Numbered from the stretch's first letter, positions 40,162-50,034 are shown. The stretch: DNA of 64,000 nt from Peptoanaerobacter stomatis (GCF_000238095.2 NZ_JH815225.1:1598419-1662418); one strand, 5' to 3'. Numbers and translations are program-made. The notes: generated by a model from the sequence alone, not told the origin.

Positions 40162-40185
40162 AAATGCATCTTAGTAAGAGGGCTT

Positions 40186-41108
40186 ATGAAAAAATTTAAA
40201 ATTATAATAGCGGTAATATTGGCATCAATTTTGTTTTTACTCGTGTTTATCGGAGATTATTTTTATACTGTGGCTATTGATTCTTCAACTGATAAGAGCA
40301 GCATAAGCAATCAGGAGCAAAAAGAGGAAGAATATTATATTGAAGAAGAGAATTGGTTTTTAAATAATAAAAAAGAAGTTAAAATGACCTCTGTAACAGG
40401 TTTTAATTTAGTTGGATATAAGTTTTTGAATGATAAGTCTGATAAATGGGTTATAGTAACACATGGCTATGGTTCAAATGCATATAATATGGCATATTAT
40501 ATTAAAAAATTCTATGATTTGGGATATAATGTATTTGCGCCTGATTTGATTGGACTTGGAAAAAGTGAGGGTAAATTTATATCTATGGGCGGTTATGATT
40601 CTAAAGATATGAAAAAATGGATAGATGTCTTAAACGATACGCATGATAAGCCTGATATAGCACTGTTTGGAATAAGTATGGGTGCTACAACTGTTATGAA
40701 TGTGCTGGATGAAGAGCTTACAAAAAATGTAAAGGTATTTATAGAGACAGCGGATATATAGATGCCGAAGAAGAGCTTAGATATCAACTTAAAAAATTAT
40801 ACAATCTTCCGTCTTTTCCATTCATTTCTTTGGCAAGTATAATTACAAAAATCAAAGCAGGTTATTATATTGAAGAGGTTAATGCAACGGATTCACTTAT
40901 AGCCAATAAATTGCCTGCGCTTATACTTCACGGAGATAAAGACGGTTTTGTACCTTTGGATAATGCACATAAAACATATGAATTATTACAATCAGATAAT
41001 CCCAAATATATCTATATAAGTAAAGGTTGTAAACACGTTGAAGGTGCAAAAAAAGATGCCCAAAATTATTGGGCAACTGTAAATGAGTTTTTAATCAAAC
41101 ATTTTTAA
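40186..41108 (+). pseudogene. Alpha/beta hydrolase, frameshifted
   Basis: Two adjacent frames cover one hydrolase. The first, 40186-40761, has an N-terminal membrane anchor (about 5-25), oxyanion segment VTHGYGSNAY and nucleophile FGISMGA (Ser164). The second frame (first in-frame codons near 40759, ATG at 40830) has ILHGDKDGFVP (Asp) and GCKHVEG (His). Neither half has a full catalytic triad. Family members read about ADCGY at the junction. Here GCGGATATATAG suggests a 7-base deletion between GCGGAT direct repeats. It may be a sequencing error, recent decay or phase variation. Confidence 0.8.
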
Positions 41109-41676
41109 ATTTTATATAATCCTCTTTTGTATCAATATCTTGTAACAAAAGAGGATTTTTTATATCAATATATCTAAGTATTTTTGGATTTGAGCGTATT
41201 ATTTCTCTACCGCCTACATCACCTGATATATTAAGTAAATCTGCTTTTAAATAATATGGAAATATAGTAGGCATAGAGTTTTTTGTGTTAACTCTCGGCA
41301 CAGCTATACATTTGCTGTCTTGATAAAAAAAACTGCATATATCATTTATCAAACTATGTGTTATAAAAGGCATATCACAAGGTAAGAACATAAATCCGTC
41401 GCATATATCGGAATTATTTATGCCGAGTAATATGCTTTTTGATTGTCCAAGAGTATTTTCGCTATTTTTTACAGTTTTAAAATTTTTTAATCCTTCAGCA
41501 TAGTCTAATATTTCATCATATGAGGATACTACAATTCTTTGAGAAATATCAGATAAATTTACGGCATCCAAAACATATTTAAAAATCTCTTTTTCCTTAA
41601 ATTGAAGGAGAAGTTTGTTTTTACCCATTCTTTTGGACAGACCGGATGCCATTATTATACAAGCTATATTAAACAT
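41095..41676 (-). CDS. MobA-like nucleotidyltransferase
   Basis: 193 residues. GT-A nucleotidyltransferase fold with IIMASGLSKRMGKNKLLLQFK (substrate-binding loop) and LPCDMPFI (metal-binding Asp region), and GDVGGREIIRSNP. It resembles MocA/MobA proteins that transfer CMP or GMP to molybdopterin; exact specificity is not resolved. It starts 1 base after the stop codon of the stalk-domain gene (likely coupled). It overlaps the convergent hydrolase gene by 14 bases and contains that gene's terminator. Confidence 0.8.
   Translation of the reverse strand: MFNIACIIMASGLSKRMGKNKLLLQFKEKEIFKYVLDAVNLSDISQRIVVSSYDEILDYAEGLKNFKTVKNSENTLGQSKSILLGINNSDICDGFMFLPCDMPFITHSLINDICSFFYQDSKCIAVPRVNTKNSMPTIFPYYLKADLLNISGDVGGREIIRSNPKILRYIDIKNPLLLQDIDTKEDYIKFKNV
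41118..41162 (+). terminator. Plus-strand terminator inside the MobA-like gene
   Basis: Hairpin AATCCTCTTTTGT/ACAAAAGAGGATT followed by TTTT, just past the hydrolase stop codon. It falls within the last codons of the opposite-strand gene. Confidence 0.8.
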
Positions 41677-41677
41677 A

Positions 41678-42472
41678 TTAATCCAATTTTATAGGCATTA
41701 TAACCTTAGTTATATTGGAGTCCTCTCCAACAGGATATATGTTAAAGCTTAAAGTTCCTTGTTTAATATCTTTCGGTATCTCCTTAAGAGTCAAATACAA
41801 TCTGTCATCAAATCCGGCATCTATACTTGACAGAACCTTTTTGTCAAACAGACCTATATTTACATCAGATGTATCCAATTGTCTTTCAGCATGAGCATCT
41901 GAATAGTCGAATTTAGCAGAAAACGGATCTATTACAATTCCGCTATCTCCGTCATTTTTAACATCAAAATAAAATTCGCTGTTGTTGTCTGAATTTGATT
42001 TAACAGTTAATGTAAGTTTCATAAAAAATTTATCTTTTCTAAATGATATAGGAAGGTCCTTATAATCTATGGAGCTTTCTTTTTTTATATCTTCTTTTCT
42101 TGCATCTTCTACGTTTTTAGCTTGAGCTTTTTGGAAATCCGCCATAGCTTCATTATATATTTCTGCGTGCTGTGCCAACTTTTCTTCTTTTGTCAAAGGT
42201 TTTTCAGTTATATATACACTTTTTGAACTTTTGTTGTAATCTACTACAAGACCCATTTTCTCAGATATTGTTCTTAGTGGAACGTATAATTTGCCTTGAT
42301 AATTTATTGGAGCATCATCAGGTTTTGTATTTATCTGTTCTCCTTTTACAAATATAGAAGTTATGTTATCACGAACAGCCATTATACTTTCGTTAGAGGC
42401 AAATGAGGATAATGTTAAGCCCGTTATTAAGCCGAATGCTATCAGCGATGAATTTTTAAGTAATCTTTTCAT
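41678..42472 (-). CDS. Exported copper-amine-oxidase-like stalk-domain protein
   Basis: 264 residues. Signal peptide (about 1-26, ending SSFAS). A stalk domain (about 30-95) with VKGEQINTKPDDAPINYQGK and LYVPLRTISEKMGL, typical of Cu_amine_oxidN1 repeats in Clostridia. A charged linker and a C-terminal beta-rich domain (about 140-264) follow. Function unknown; probably a cell-surface protein. AGGAGG precedes the ATG. Confidence 0.8.
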   Translation of the reverse strand: MKRLLKNSSLIAFGLITGLTLSSFASNESIMAVRDNITSIFVKGEQINTKPDDAPINYQGKLYVPLRTISEKMGLVVDYNKSSKSVYITEKPLTKEEKLAQHAEIYNEAMADFQKAQAKNVEDARKEDIKKESSIDYKDLPISFRKDKFFMKLTLTVKSNSDNNSEFYFDVKNDGDSGIVIDPFSAKFDYSDAHAERQLDTSDVNIGLFDKKVLSSIDAGFDDRLYLTLKEIPKDIKQGTLSFNIYPVGEDSNITKVIMPIKLD

Positions 42473-42820
42473 AATAGTCCTCCTAAAAATTTTTATTTTT
42501 CAATTATTTTTTATTATATCATATAAGATAAAATATAAAAACTTAAATATTATTTACAAAAAATTTATAAAATATTCATTAAATGTAATATAGGTTACAG
42601 AATTATTCACATTATTTGATTATAATATGATTATAAATGAGATATGGATTTCATACCAAAACTTAATATAATGATAGAACAATAGTATAGTGTAAATTTA
42701 ATAAAATATAAGGATATTTATGAATTTCTCACATACATTAGTTTTTTTATCAGAGATTTAGTATTATATGAAAAAATAAGATCTAAAAAATAAAAAATAT
42801 ATACTCAGGAGGATAATAAA
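42473..42820. other. Divergent intergenic region, nothing identified
   Basis: 348 bases of AT-rich DNA between divergently transcribed genes. It contains -10-like TATAAT strings but no paired -35, no hairpin terminator and no repeat-family match that I could support. Confidence 0.4.
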
Positions 42821-43009
42821 ATGAAATTAACTAAAGATATGACAATAGGTGAAATATTGAGAATGAAAGAAGGGGCTGCTGAAATACTTATGGGATTTCA
42901 AATGGGTTGCATAGGATGTCCGTCATCACAAGCGGAAACAATAGAAGAAGCTGCTATGATTCATGGTTTAAACGCAGATGAAATAATTGAAGCGTTAAAT
43001 AACAATTAA
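42821..43009 (+). CDS. DUF1858 (redox disulfide) domain protein
   Basis: 62 residues: the whole protein is a DUF1858 domain. It has the TIGEILRMKEGAAEILM start and a conserved CxxC in MGCIGCPSSQAETIEEAA. Such proteins occur alone or beside hybrid-cluster and nitrosative-stress proteins and are thought to be redox-active. It sits in a stretch that also contains hemerythrin and a flavodiiron protein. CAGGAGG precedes the ATG. Confidence 0.88.
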   Translation: MKLTKDMTIGEILRMKEGAAEILMGFQMGCIGCPSSQAETIEEAAMIHGLNADEIIEALNNN

Positions 43010-43101
43010 TACAGAATTTTATTTGAATTTAAGATATACTCATACTATTGCCTAATTAAAGTAGTAACATTTAATAAACTTTATTGTTAACTATTATTTT
43101 A

Positions 43102-43232
43102 TACTAATATTCCATCAAATAGATGCCATGTTCAAATCCTTTAAAGTTATACTTTTGAGCATGTTTTTTTTGAAAGGTATCATCTCTTATTCTTCTCTTT
43201 TGCACCGTTATTTTTATGGGAGTTTAGTATTA
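43102..43232. repeat. Interspersed repeat family 2, copy 3
   Basis: Shares TGTTCAAATCC, TTTAAAGTTATACTTTTGAGC and TTTGAAAGGTAT with copies 1 and 2, and ends GGGAGTTTAGTAT. The minus-strand frame reads KYNFKGFEHGIYLMEY followed by a stop codon. Confidence 0.7.
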
Positions 43233-43275
43233 TCTTTTTAAATAGGTTTTAGTATTAAGAAATAAAGGAGAAGTT

Positions 43276-43926
43276 ATGAGTCTTTTTTTGGGGAAAATAC
43301 ATTTTTGGCTATTCGATAAGATAAGATGTTTTGAAAATTTGGAGACCGATATATTGAAGTTTGCCGATAAAAAAGGCGTGTCAATAGATATAAATAAGAT
43401 GTATGATGAATTCGGTTATCCTACAGAAGATAAACCTTTGGAAGAACAAATAGATACGTCAAACATACATGGTTGGTTACAAAATCAGATACAAAAAGCG
43501 GAATATAGGCAGGCATATCTTGTAAAATATATAATTGATTCAGACAGTTCAAATATTGATGAATTGAAAGAAGTGTTTAAAGCGCACGGAAATAAAATAG
43601 GCACACCGCTTAAATCTGATGATTTAACACCGAAAGATGCCTATGAAATATTGAACAACTTTCTTTTGGAGGGGATGCCTTGCGATAGAACTACAGAATT
43701 TCTTGCAAATGATGACAGTAAAATATCTTTTCATTATACAAGATGTCTTCATAGAGATTATTGGGATGAAGTAGGTATAAGCATAAAATATTTTTATATT
43801 TTAAGAAACGAGTGGATAAAATCATTTATCAATGCACTTGATGAAAGCCTTACTTTTGAAGTGAAGTTAAACGATGAAGACTATGAAAATATAGAGGAAA
43901 ATATATTTTCAATAGTTAAGATTTAA
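43276..43926 (+). CDS. Conserved-looking protein of unknown function
   Basis: 216 residues, predicted cytoplasmic, acidic, mostly alpha-helical, with no signal peptide or membrane helix. Notable segments are GKIHFWLFDKIRCFENLE, LEGMPCDRTTEF and FHYTRCLHRDYWDEVG, with several Cys/His that could bind a metal or cluster. AGGAG precedes the ATG. The neighbours (DUF1858, hemerythrin) suggest a redox or oxygen-sensing context. I do not recognise the family. Confidence 0.6.
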   Translation: MSLFLGKIHFWLFDKIRCFENLETDILKFADKKGVSIDINKMYDEFGYPTEDKPLEEQIDTSNIHGWLQNQIQKAEYRQAYLVKYIIDSDSSNIDELKEVFKAHGNKIGTPLKSDDLTPKDAYEILNNFLLEGMPCDRTTEFLANDDSKISFHYTRCLHRDYWDEVGISIKYFYILRNEWIKSFINALDESLTFEVKLNDEDYENIEENIFSIVKI

Positions 43927-44032
43927 ATATTTTTATCAAATTATAAATAATACAAATATCTGTTTAATTATTAGATATATTTATATAGGTTGTTTATTTT
44001 AAATTTGCTTAATTTTACTCAGCTAATAAATT

Positions 44033-44146
44033 CTTATACTATTTTCTAATAAAATTATAGATAACTTATATAATGATATAACATTAATATAAATAGTCTA
44101 CCGGAAAAATCAATTATTATGATTTTCTATTAATCTTTAGTATAAA
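44033..44146 (+). repeat. Interspersed repeat family 3, reference copy
   Basis: About 114 bases: TATACTATTTTCTAATAAAA at the left, CATTAATATAAATAG in the middle, and TTATTATGATTTTCTATTAA..TTTAGTATA at the right. Ends are imperfect inverted repeats (TATACTA..TAGTATA). Noncoding. It lies in the gap before the hemerythrin gene. Confidence 0.65.
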
Positions 44147-44248
44147 TTTAACAGATGTTTTAATTTGAAGTTGAAAATGTTTAAAGTAGCTAAAATTCAT
44201 TTATTATAAATTATTTAATGGTGTATTACAAGGTTTAGGGAGGAAGCG

Positions 44249-44848
44249 ATGAATTCTATAGAGCTTATGATGCTTGAGCATGGAAATATAAAAAGAATGT
44301 TAAAAATAGTGAGAATTTTTTGTAGAAAATTATATGATAAAGAAGAAGTCAACTTTGATGATTTTGAAAAAATGATATATTTTATTAAAAATTATGCAGA
44401 CAAACATCATCATGGAAAAGAAGAAAGACTGCTTTTTAATCGTATGGTTAAGCATCTCGGTCCTGCAGCACAAAAATTGGTAACTCACGGTATGCTTGTT
44501 GAACACGATATGGGCAGGCTATTTATGTCAGAGCTTGGTATAGCATTAGATAATTATAAAATGGGTGATATTGATTCTGTACTCGACATAATAGCAAATT
44601 CTATATCCTACACACATCTTTTGGAAAGACATATCAATAAAGAAAATGAATTGGTATACACATTTGCTCAAAGGAACCTTTCTCCTGAAATTATGAACGA
44701 AATAGATAGGGATTGTGAAAAATTTGAGGAAGATGCAGAAAGTAACGGAGTACAACAACGCTGTTTATCTATATTGGATGATATGGAAAGAAAATATCTT
44801 GGCTTAGATGACAGAATGGACTTTGGAGAATTTGAAAGCATATTTTAG
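44249..44848 (+). CDS. Hemerythrin-domain (HHE) protein
   Basis: 199 residues, four-helix bundle. Iron-ligand motifs are LMLEHGNIKRM, NYADKHHHGKEE, VEHDMGRLF and YTHLLERHINKENE. It probably binds oxygen or NO at a di-iron site, or senses redox state. An extra C-terminal segment of about 40 residues (ERKYLGLDDRMDFGEF) follows the bundle. GGGAGGAAG precedes the ATG. Convergent with the flavodiiron gene, sharing a terminator. Confidence 0.9.
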   Translation: MNSIELMMLEHGNIKRMLKIVRIFCRKLYDKEEVNFDDFEKMIYFIKNYADKHHHGKEERLLFNRMVKHLGPAAQKLVTHGMLVEHDMGRLFMSELGIALDNYKMGDIDSVLDIIANSISYTHLLERHINKENELVYTFAQRNLSPEIMNEIDRDCEKFEEDAESNGVQQRCLSILDDMERKYLGLDDRMDFGEFESIF

Positions 44849-44868
44849 AAAAAACTATATTATAAAAA

Positions 44869-44922
44869 ATAAAAGTGATTATTATAAACAAGGTATTTGT
44901 CTATAACAATCACTTTTTTATT
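44869..44922. terminator. Bidirectional terminator, hemerythrin / flavodiiron
   Basis: Hairpin AAAAGTGATTATTATA/TATAACAATCACTTTTTT with flanking A and T tracts, between convergent genes. Confidence 0.75.
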
Positions 44923-46127
44923 TATGCTCTTATTCTTTTTGTCATTTCATCTGCAAGTGCTATACATTTTTGGAAATCTTCATATGAAGGTGAGCATTTT
45001 ACATCTACAACTTCTTCTATAAAATCATACGCAGGGTTTGATTTAGGCAAGTTTACTAAAGTTTTTACTCCGCCTCCGCTCCAGCCGTAAGTTCCGAATA
45101 TTCCCAAGGTATGGTTTTTCAGTTTGTTGATTTCAAGCACACGATAAGCATGTTCCATTACAGGATATAAAGAATTGTTGTATGAGCAACTTCCAAGCAA
45201 TAATCCTTTGTATATCCATATATTAGCTAATATGTGAGATATATGAGTTTTTGAAACGTCATATACGAGTACATCTTTTATTCCGTTTTTAGAAAGTGTG
45301 TTGGCAAGCATATCTGCCATTTTCTCAGTATTTCCATACATAGAACCGTATGCTATTACAACCCCTTCTCTTGTTTCGTATTTGGAAAGAGAATCGTAAA
45401 GAGATATTATTTTTTGTGGTTCTTTTCTCCAAATTAAGCCATGAACAGGACAAATTACATCTATTTGCAATGCGGATAATTTTTTCAAAGCACCTTGTAT
45501 CTGTTGAGAAAATTTTCCTACTATATTTGTAAAATATCTTCTTGTTTCGTATTCATGTTCTCTCCAATTCACTTCATCATCGAATATTCCGCCATCTAAT
45601 GTTCCGAAGCCTCCAAAAGCATCTTGAGAGAAAAGAGTCTTTGTTTTTTCATAGTAAGTAACCATTGATTCAGGCCAGTGAACCATAGGTGTCTTGTAAA
45701 AAGTGAATTCATGTTCACCTAATTTCAGTTTTTCGCCGTCTTCAACCTTTATAAATATATCTTTGGTATCTATTTTATAAAATGCTTGTATAAATTCTTC
45801 CGTTTTGCTGTTTCCGATAAGTTTCATATTCGGATATGCTTGTAAAAGTAAGTTTATAGAACTTGAATGGTCAGGCTCCATGTGGTTGATTATGAGATAA
45901 TCAATAATGCCGTTATCGCCTATAACAGATCTTATCTTACTTATATATACTTCAAATCTTTCAGCGTGAACAGAGTCTATTATGATATTTTTTTCGCCTG
46001 TCATCAAAAAAGAGTTGTAACTCACACCTTTTTCAAGAGGCCACATATTTTCAAACATATGTGTGTGCCTGTCATTAACACCGATGTAATACAAGTTATC
46101 TTGTATTTTAATTGTAGAATATTCCAT
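44922..46127 (-). CDS. Flavodiiron protein (FprA-type A flavoprotein)
   Basis: About 401 residues from the ATG at 46127, chosen for GGGAG upstream; the frame extends 8 codons more. The N-terminal metallo-beta-lactamase domain has the di-iron ligands NHMEPDHSSS, PMVHWPESM and SQDAFGGFG, and the C-terminal flavodoxin domain (about 255-400) has AYGSMYGNTEKMA. It reduces oxygen to water or NO to nitrous oxide, protecting anaerobes. No rubredoxin domain is fused. Confidence 0.94.
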   Translation of the reverse strand: MEYSTIKIQDNLYYIGVNDRHTHMFENMWPLEKGVSYNSFLMTGEKNIIIDSVHAERFEVYISKIRSVIGDNGIIDYLIINHMEPDHSSSINLLLQAYPNMKLIGNSKTEEFIQAFYKIDTKDIFIKVEDGEKLKLGEHEFTFYKTPMVHWPESMVTYYEKTKTLFSQDAFGGFGTLDGGIFDDEVNWREHEYETRRYFTNIVGKFSQQIQGALKKLSALQIDVICPVHGLIWRKEPQKIISLYDSLSKYETREGVVIAYGSMYGNTEKMADMLANTLSKNGIKDVLVYDVSKTHISHILANIWIYKGLLLGSCSYNNSLYPVMEHAYRVLEINKLKNHTLGIFGTYGWSGGGVKTLVNLPKSNPAYDFIEEVVDVKCSPSYEDFQKCIALADEMTKRIRA

Positions 46128-46242
46128 TAAATCCGCTCCCTTAAACACCAAAATATATATTAAAAATACAACTCCAATTAATTTTAGAAGTTGTATATTA
46201 TTAACCTTAAATATTGATACCCTTCTTCAAATAAAAAACACA

Positions 46243-46752
46243 TTAAAATGTGATAATTTTATTGCATATTATAGCAACAGAAGTTCCAAATAATGCACCG
46301 CATAAAACATCTGTAGGATAATGTACCATGAGATACATTCTTGACATAGCTACGCATGTCGCAAAAACATATGCTATAATTCCGAGGTTTTTGTCATATA
46401 AAAACAAAGCTGTAGCAAATGCAAATGATGCACTTGTGTGACCTGACGGAAAAGAATAATCGACAGGCAATTTTGACAACAGTGCATTCAAGTCATAATA
46501 TCTGTTAAAAGGTCTCATTCTTGCAAACATAGGTTTCAGCACGATATTACATAAAAATGCGTTGATAAGCAAACAAAGCATACAGCTATATCCTACAGTT
46601 TTGTATTTTTTTGTCATGATAAGCATAAGCGAAATAAAAATAAAAACAATACCGTTATCGGTGATATACGATGACATTCGCATAAACTTATCTACGAAAA
46701 AAGGTGTATTATAGTTTTGTATGCGTTGTAAAAATTTATGTTCCCAGCTCAT
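46243..46752 (-). CDS. PAP2-family membrane phosphatase
   Basis: About 169 residues from the ATG at 46752; a TTG five codons upstream overlaps the likely ribosome-binding site. Five or six membrane helices with the three PAP2 motifs: KPMFARMRP, YSFPSGHTSAS and SRMYLMVHYPTD. It probably dephosphorylates undecaprenyl pyrophosphate or phosphatidyl lipids. It starts upstream of the flavodiiron gene but on the same strand, with 115 bases between. Confidence 0.88.
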   Translation of the reverse strand: MSWEHKFLQRIQNYNTPFFVDKFMRMSSYITDNGIVFIFISLMLIMTKKYKTVGYSCMLCLLINAFLCNIVLKPMFARMRPFNRYYDLNALLSKLPVDYSFPSGHTSASFAFATALFLYDKNLGIIAYVFATCVAMSRMYLMVHYPTDVLCGALFGTSVAIICNKIITF

Positions 46753-46875
46753 TAATGTTCCTTTCAAATCCTATTTATAAAGATAAAATAAAGCAATAAC
46801 ATTTTTTGTTGCAGTTTATTTTGTAATCTAAAATTTCTATTTTATAAGAGGACATCAATGAAAACATTTCAAAAT

Positions 46876-47247
46876 TTACTTTTTTGACGGAAGTATCTCT
46901 ATCCAATAATTGTCGGGATCTGCTATAAAATATATGCCCATCGCTTTATTTTCAAATACTATACAGCCCATTTCCAAGTGTTTTTTATAAGATGCGTCAA
47001 AATCATCGGTCTCCACTGCAAGATGAAACTCATTTTCTCCCAAATCATATGGATTTGCTCTATCCGTTAAATAAGTAAGCTCAAGCAAATGTTCACTTTT
47101 TCCGTCTGTAAGATACACAAGGATAAAACTGTTATCATCTGCCACTATCCTTTTGCTTTCTGTAAAGCCCAATGCCTCCTTATAAAATTCAAGACTTTTT
47201 TCCAAATTAAGTACATTAAAATTATTATGAACGAATTTGAATTCCAT
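46876..47247 (-). CDS. Glyoxalase/VOC-family protein (lactoylglutathione lyase-like)
   Basis: 123 residues, one vicinal-oxygen-chelate unit. FVHNNFNVLNLEKSLEFYKEAL start, HLLELTYL and ENEFHLAVETDD carry the His/Glu metal positions, and YFIADPDNYWIEILPSK the C terminus. It resembles glyoxalase I, which removes methylglyoxal; the thiol cofactor is unknown. GAGGTT precedes the ATG. Confidence 0.85.
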   Translation of the reverse strand: MEFKFVHNNFNVLNLEKSLEFYKEALGFTESKRIVADDNSFILVYLTDGKSEHLLELTYLTDRANPYDLGENEFHLAVETDDFDASYKKHLEMGCIVFENKAMGIYFIADPDNYWIEILPSKK

Positions 47248-47580
47248 TATAACCTCACTTTTTTAAATTTTGCTTAAAACAGCTTTAAATTTTACTGAGA
47301 TGCTGTAAAATAAATACTTTAAAGCTAAAGATAAGTATCTATTATTTAATTGAGTAATAATATAAAATGATATAATATTATTATACTAAAATATATGAAT
47401 TTTGTCTAATATACTATTGTAATAAAGAAGCAAAATATAAATTCAAAACTCTTTATTTTAATAAAATTTTATCTGATATAAGAGTTTATCTGTATTATAT
47501 AAATTACAGAAAAATGCTTTATTTTTCAAAATAATAGTATTATAATGATAGAAATATGAATAAAAACAGGAAGTGATTCG
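47248..47580. other. Divergent spacer upstream of hemA
   Basis: 333 bases, AT-rich. It holds a small inverted repeat, AGCTTTAAA (47281-47289) / TTTAAAGCT (47318-47326), and an ACAGC/GCTGT stem within it. No gene, riboswitch or repeat family was recognised. Confidence 0.4.
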
Positions 47581-48819
47581 TTGCATTGCTATTTAATCGG
47601 TGTATCTCATGCAAATACACCCATATATATAAGAGAAAAAATATTTTTTTCGGAATATAAAAAAATACAAACATTGGAGATATTATCTGAAAAAGGGCTT
47701 GACGGAGTAATAATATTGTCTACTTGTAATCGTTGTGAAATCTATGTTTCAACTGAAGATATGGAAAAAGACTGCAAAATTGTAAAAGATTTTTTTGTAA
47801 ATTATTTTAACGTAGAAAACATAGATGATTATCTTTTTGAAAAAAAAGATATTGACGCAATAAATCACATATATAAAGTAGCTGCCGGCTTAGATTCGAT
47901 GATAGTTGGAGAAGATCAGATACTTGGACAGGTTAAAGACGCTCTTGAAAACTCCATTGATTTAGGCACAAGCTCAAAATATCTCAACAAGCTTTTCAGA
48001 GAAGCTATAACAACTGCAAAAAAAATAAAAAACAAACTTAAAATATCTGAAAATCCTATATCTATAAGCTATATCGCTGTAAAGATGTTATGTGAAAAAT
48101 TAAATGATTTAAAAGATAAAAAAATAGTTGTTGTCGGAACCGGCAAGATAGGTTTTTTGACCATAAGCTATTTAGCCGAAAACGGAGCGAGAAACATACT
48201 CTGTGTCAACAGAAGCTATGATAAAGTGCAAAAATTGATAAAAATCTATCCCTTTATAAAACATTTTGATTATGATGATAGATATAATCTCATAAAAGAT
48301 GCAGATATACTTATAACTTCAACTACCTCTCCACATACAATCATACACAAAAAAGATATTCAAAAATCTTATAAACAAGTTATTATGCTGGATTTATCAA
48401 TGCCAAGAGATATTGAAAATGATGTAAAAAATTTAAAGAACGTAGAGCTTTATGATATAGACAGCATAAGTAAAATATCTGAAGAAAACATACAAAGACG
48501 CCAAAAATTAGGTGTTGAAGCTATAAACATCATAGAAGACGATATAAGTGAATTTTGCAAATGGGCAGATAATATGAGCGTTGACAAAGCTATAAAAAAA
48601 TTAAACGAACAATGTGATATAATATACAAAGACACGATGTCATATATAAACAGAAAAGTAGAATTAAATCACAGAGAGCAAAAAATAGTGGAAAAAATGC
48701 TTTTGTCGGCACTCAAAAGAATGATAAAAGTACCTATACAGGTATTGAAACAGACAGATGAAAAACAAAGACAAAATGAATATATAAAAATATTAGAAGA
48801 GCTGTTCGATATCAGATAA
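47581..48819 (+). CDS. hemA: Glutamyl-tRNA reductase
   Basis: 412 residues from a TTG with AGGAAG upstream. The catalytic cysteine lies in STCNRCEIYVS. AAGLDSMIVGEDQILGQV and the NADPH domain (VVVGTGKIGFLTISYL) follow, with a helical dimerisation tail. It reduces Glu-tRNA to glutamate-1-semialdehyde, the first step of C5 tetrapyrrole synthesis. No separate siroheme or haem-regulatory gene is adjacent; hemB follows 48 bases later. Confidence 0.95.
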   Translation: MHCYLIGVSHANTPIYIREKIFFSEYKKIQTLEILSEKGLDGVIILSTCNRCEIYVSTEDMEKDCKIVKDFFVNYFNVENIDDYLFEKKDIDAINHIYKVAAGLDSMIVGEDQILGQVKDALENSIDLGTSSKYLNKLFREAITTAKKIKNKLKISENPISISYIAVKMLCEKLNDLKDKKIVVVGTGKIGFLTISYLAENGARNILCVNRSYDKVQKLIKIYPFIKHFDYDDRYNLIKDADILITSTTSPHTIIHKKDIQKSYKQVIMLDLSMPRDIENDVKNLKNVELYDIDSISKISEENIQRRQKLGVEAINIIEDDISEFCKWADNMSVDKAIKKLNEQCDIIYKDTMSYINRKVELNHREQKIVEKMLLSALKRMIKVPIQVLKQTDEKQRQNEYIKILEELFDIR

Positions 48820-48867
48820 CAGTATAAAACAGAAATAAAAATAATATTAAAAAGGAATAAAATCATT

Positions 48868-49836
48868 ATGGATATAATGCAAAGACCGAGAAGACTTAGA
48901 AAAACACAAATCATAAGAGATATGGTAAGGGAAACGAGCTTATCTGTAAAAGAGCTTATATATCCTATGTTTATAGTAGAAGGAGAAAACATAAAAGAGG
49001 AGATAAATTCTCTAAAAGATTGCTATCATTATTCAGTTGATAAGATAGAAGATGAGATAAATGAGCTGAAATCCTTAGGTATATGTGCAGTTATATTATT
49101 TGGTATACCTTCTTATAAAGACGAATGTGGCAGCAGTGCATATGATGAAAACGGAATAGTTCAAAAAGCTGTAAAAAAAATAAAAGAAATAGACGAAAAT
49201 TTTTACGTAATAACAGATGTATGTATGTGTCAATACACTTCACACGGACATTGCGGGATATTAAAAGAAGGGTATGTGCAAAACGATGAAACCTTAGAAT
49301 ATCTTGCTAAAATTGCACTCAGTCACGCAAAAGCCGGGGCTGATATGGTAGCACCGTCGGATATGATGGACGCCAGAGTAGGAAAAATCAGAAAATGCTT
49401 AGATGAAAATAATTATGAAAATGTAGCAATATTATCATATACAGCCAAATATGCTTCGTCATATTACGGTCCGTTCAGACAAGCTGCAAGCTCTGCTCCA
49501 AGCAGTGGCGACAGAAAATCATATCAAATGGATTATCACAATTCAAAAGAGGCACTTAGAGAAGCATATCTTGACATAAAAGAAGGTGCAGATATGATTA
49601 TGGTCAAGCCTGCCTTGGCATATCTCGATATAATCAGGATGTTCAAAGAAAAATGTGATATGCCTCTTGTAGCATATAATGTGAGCGGAGAATACTCTAT
49701 GCTTAAAAATGCAGTAGACAACGGTATAATGAAAGAAGATGTCATATACGAAACTATGATTGCCATAAAAAGAGCCGGAGCGGATTTAATAATCACATAT
49801 TTTGCAAAATATTTAGCAGAGTTATTGAAAAAATAA
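48868..49836 (+). CDS. hemB: Porphobilinogen synthase (delta-aminolevulinate dehydratase)
   Basis: 322 residues, TIM barrel. Zn-type cysteine cluster in [15 protein letters not shown]. Schiff-base lysines lie in [14 protein letters not shown] context (sequence [14 protein letters not shown]) and [12 protein letters not shown]. It condenses two ALA into porphobilinogen. The start ATG at 48868 has AAGGAATAAAA upstream at a long spacing; the ATG at 48877 is an alternative. Confidence 0.95.
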   Translation: MDIMQRPRRLRKTQIIRDMVRETSLSVKELIYPMFIVEGENIKEEINSLKDCYHYSVDKIEDEINELKSLGICAVILFGIPSYKDECGSSAYDENGIVQKAVKKIKEIDENFYVITDVCMCQYTSHGHCGILKEGYVQNDETLEYLAKIALSHAKAGADMVAPSDMMDARVGKIRKCLDENNYENVAILSYTAKYASSYYGPFRQAASSAPSSGDRKSYQMDYHNSKEALREAYLDIKEGADMIMVKPALAYLDIIRMFKEKCDMPLVAYNVSGEYSMLKNAVDNGIMKEDVIYETMIAIKRAGADLIITYFAKYLAELLKK

Positions 49837-50034
49837 ATACTTTTGACCGCCTTGTTTAATTTTGCAAGATTTATTAATATATTTATCTTTAAAACAGTTA
49901 TTCAAGTTTTAAAATAATACTTCAATAAAAATAATTTTTTATATTATTTATGATTTTATAGCTATAAAAGGCAAAAAAATGAGTTTTAATTTGCAATTTT
50001 ATCGAATAGTTTCAAAATCAAGGATGAAAGGAAT

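Noticed and set aside
47290-47310. CTGAGA reminiscent of a TPP riboswitch
   Set aside because: The remaining conserved TPP elements are absent, and the downstream gene is hemA on the plus strand.
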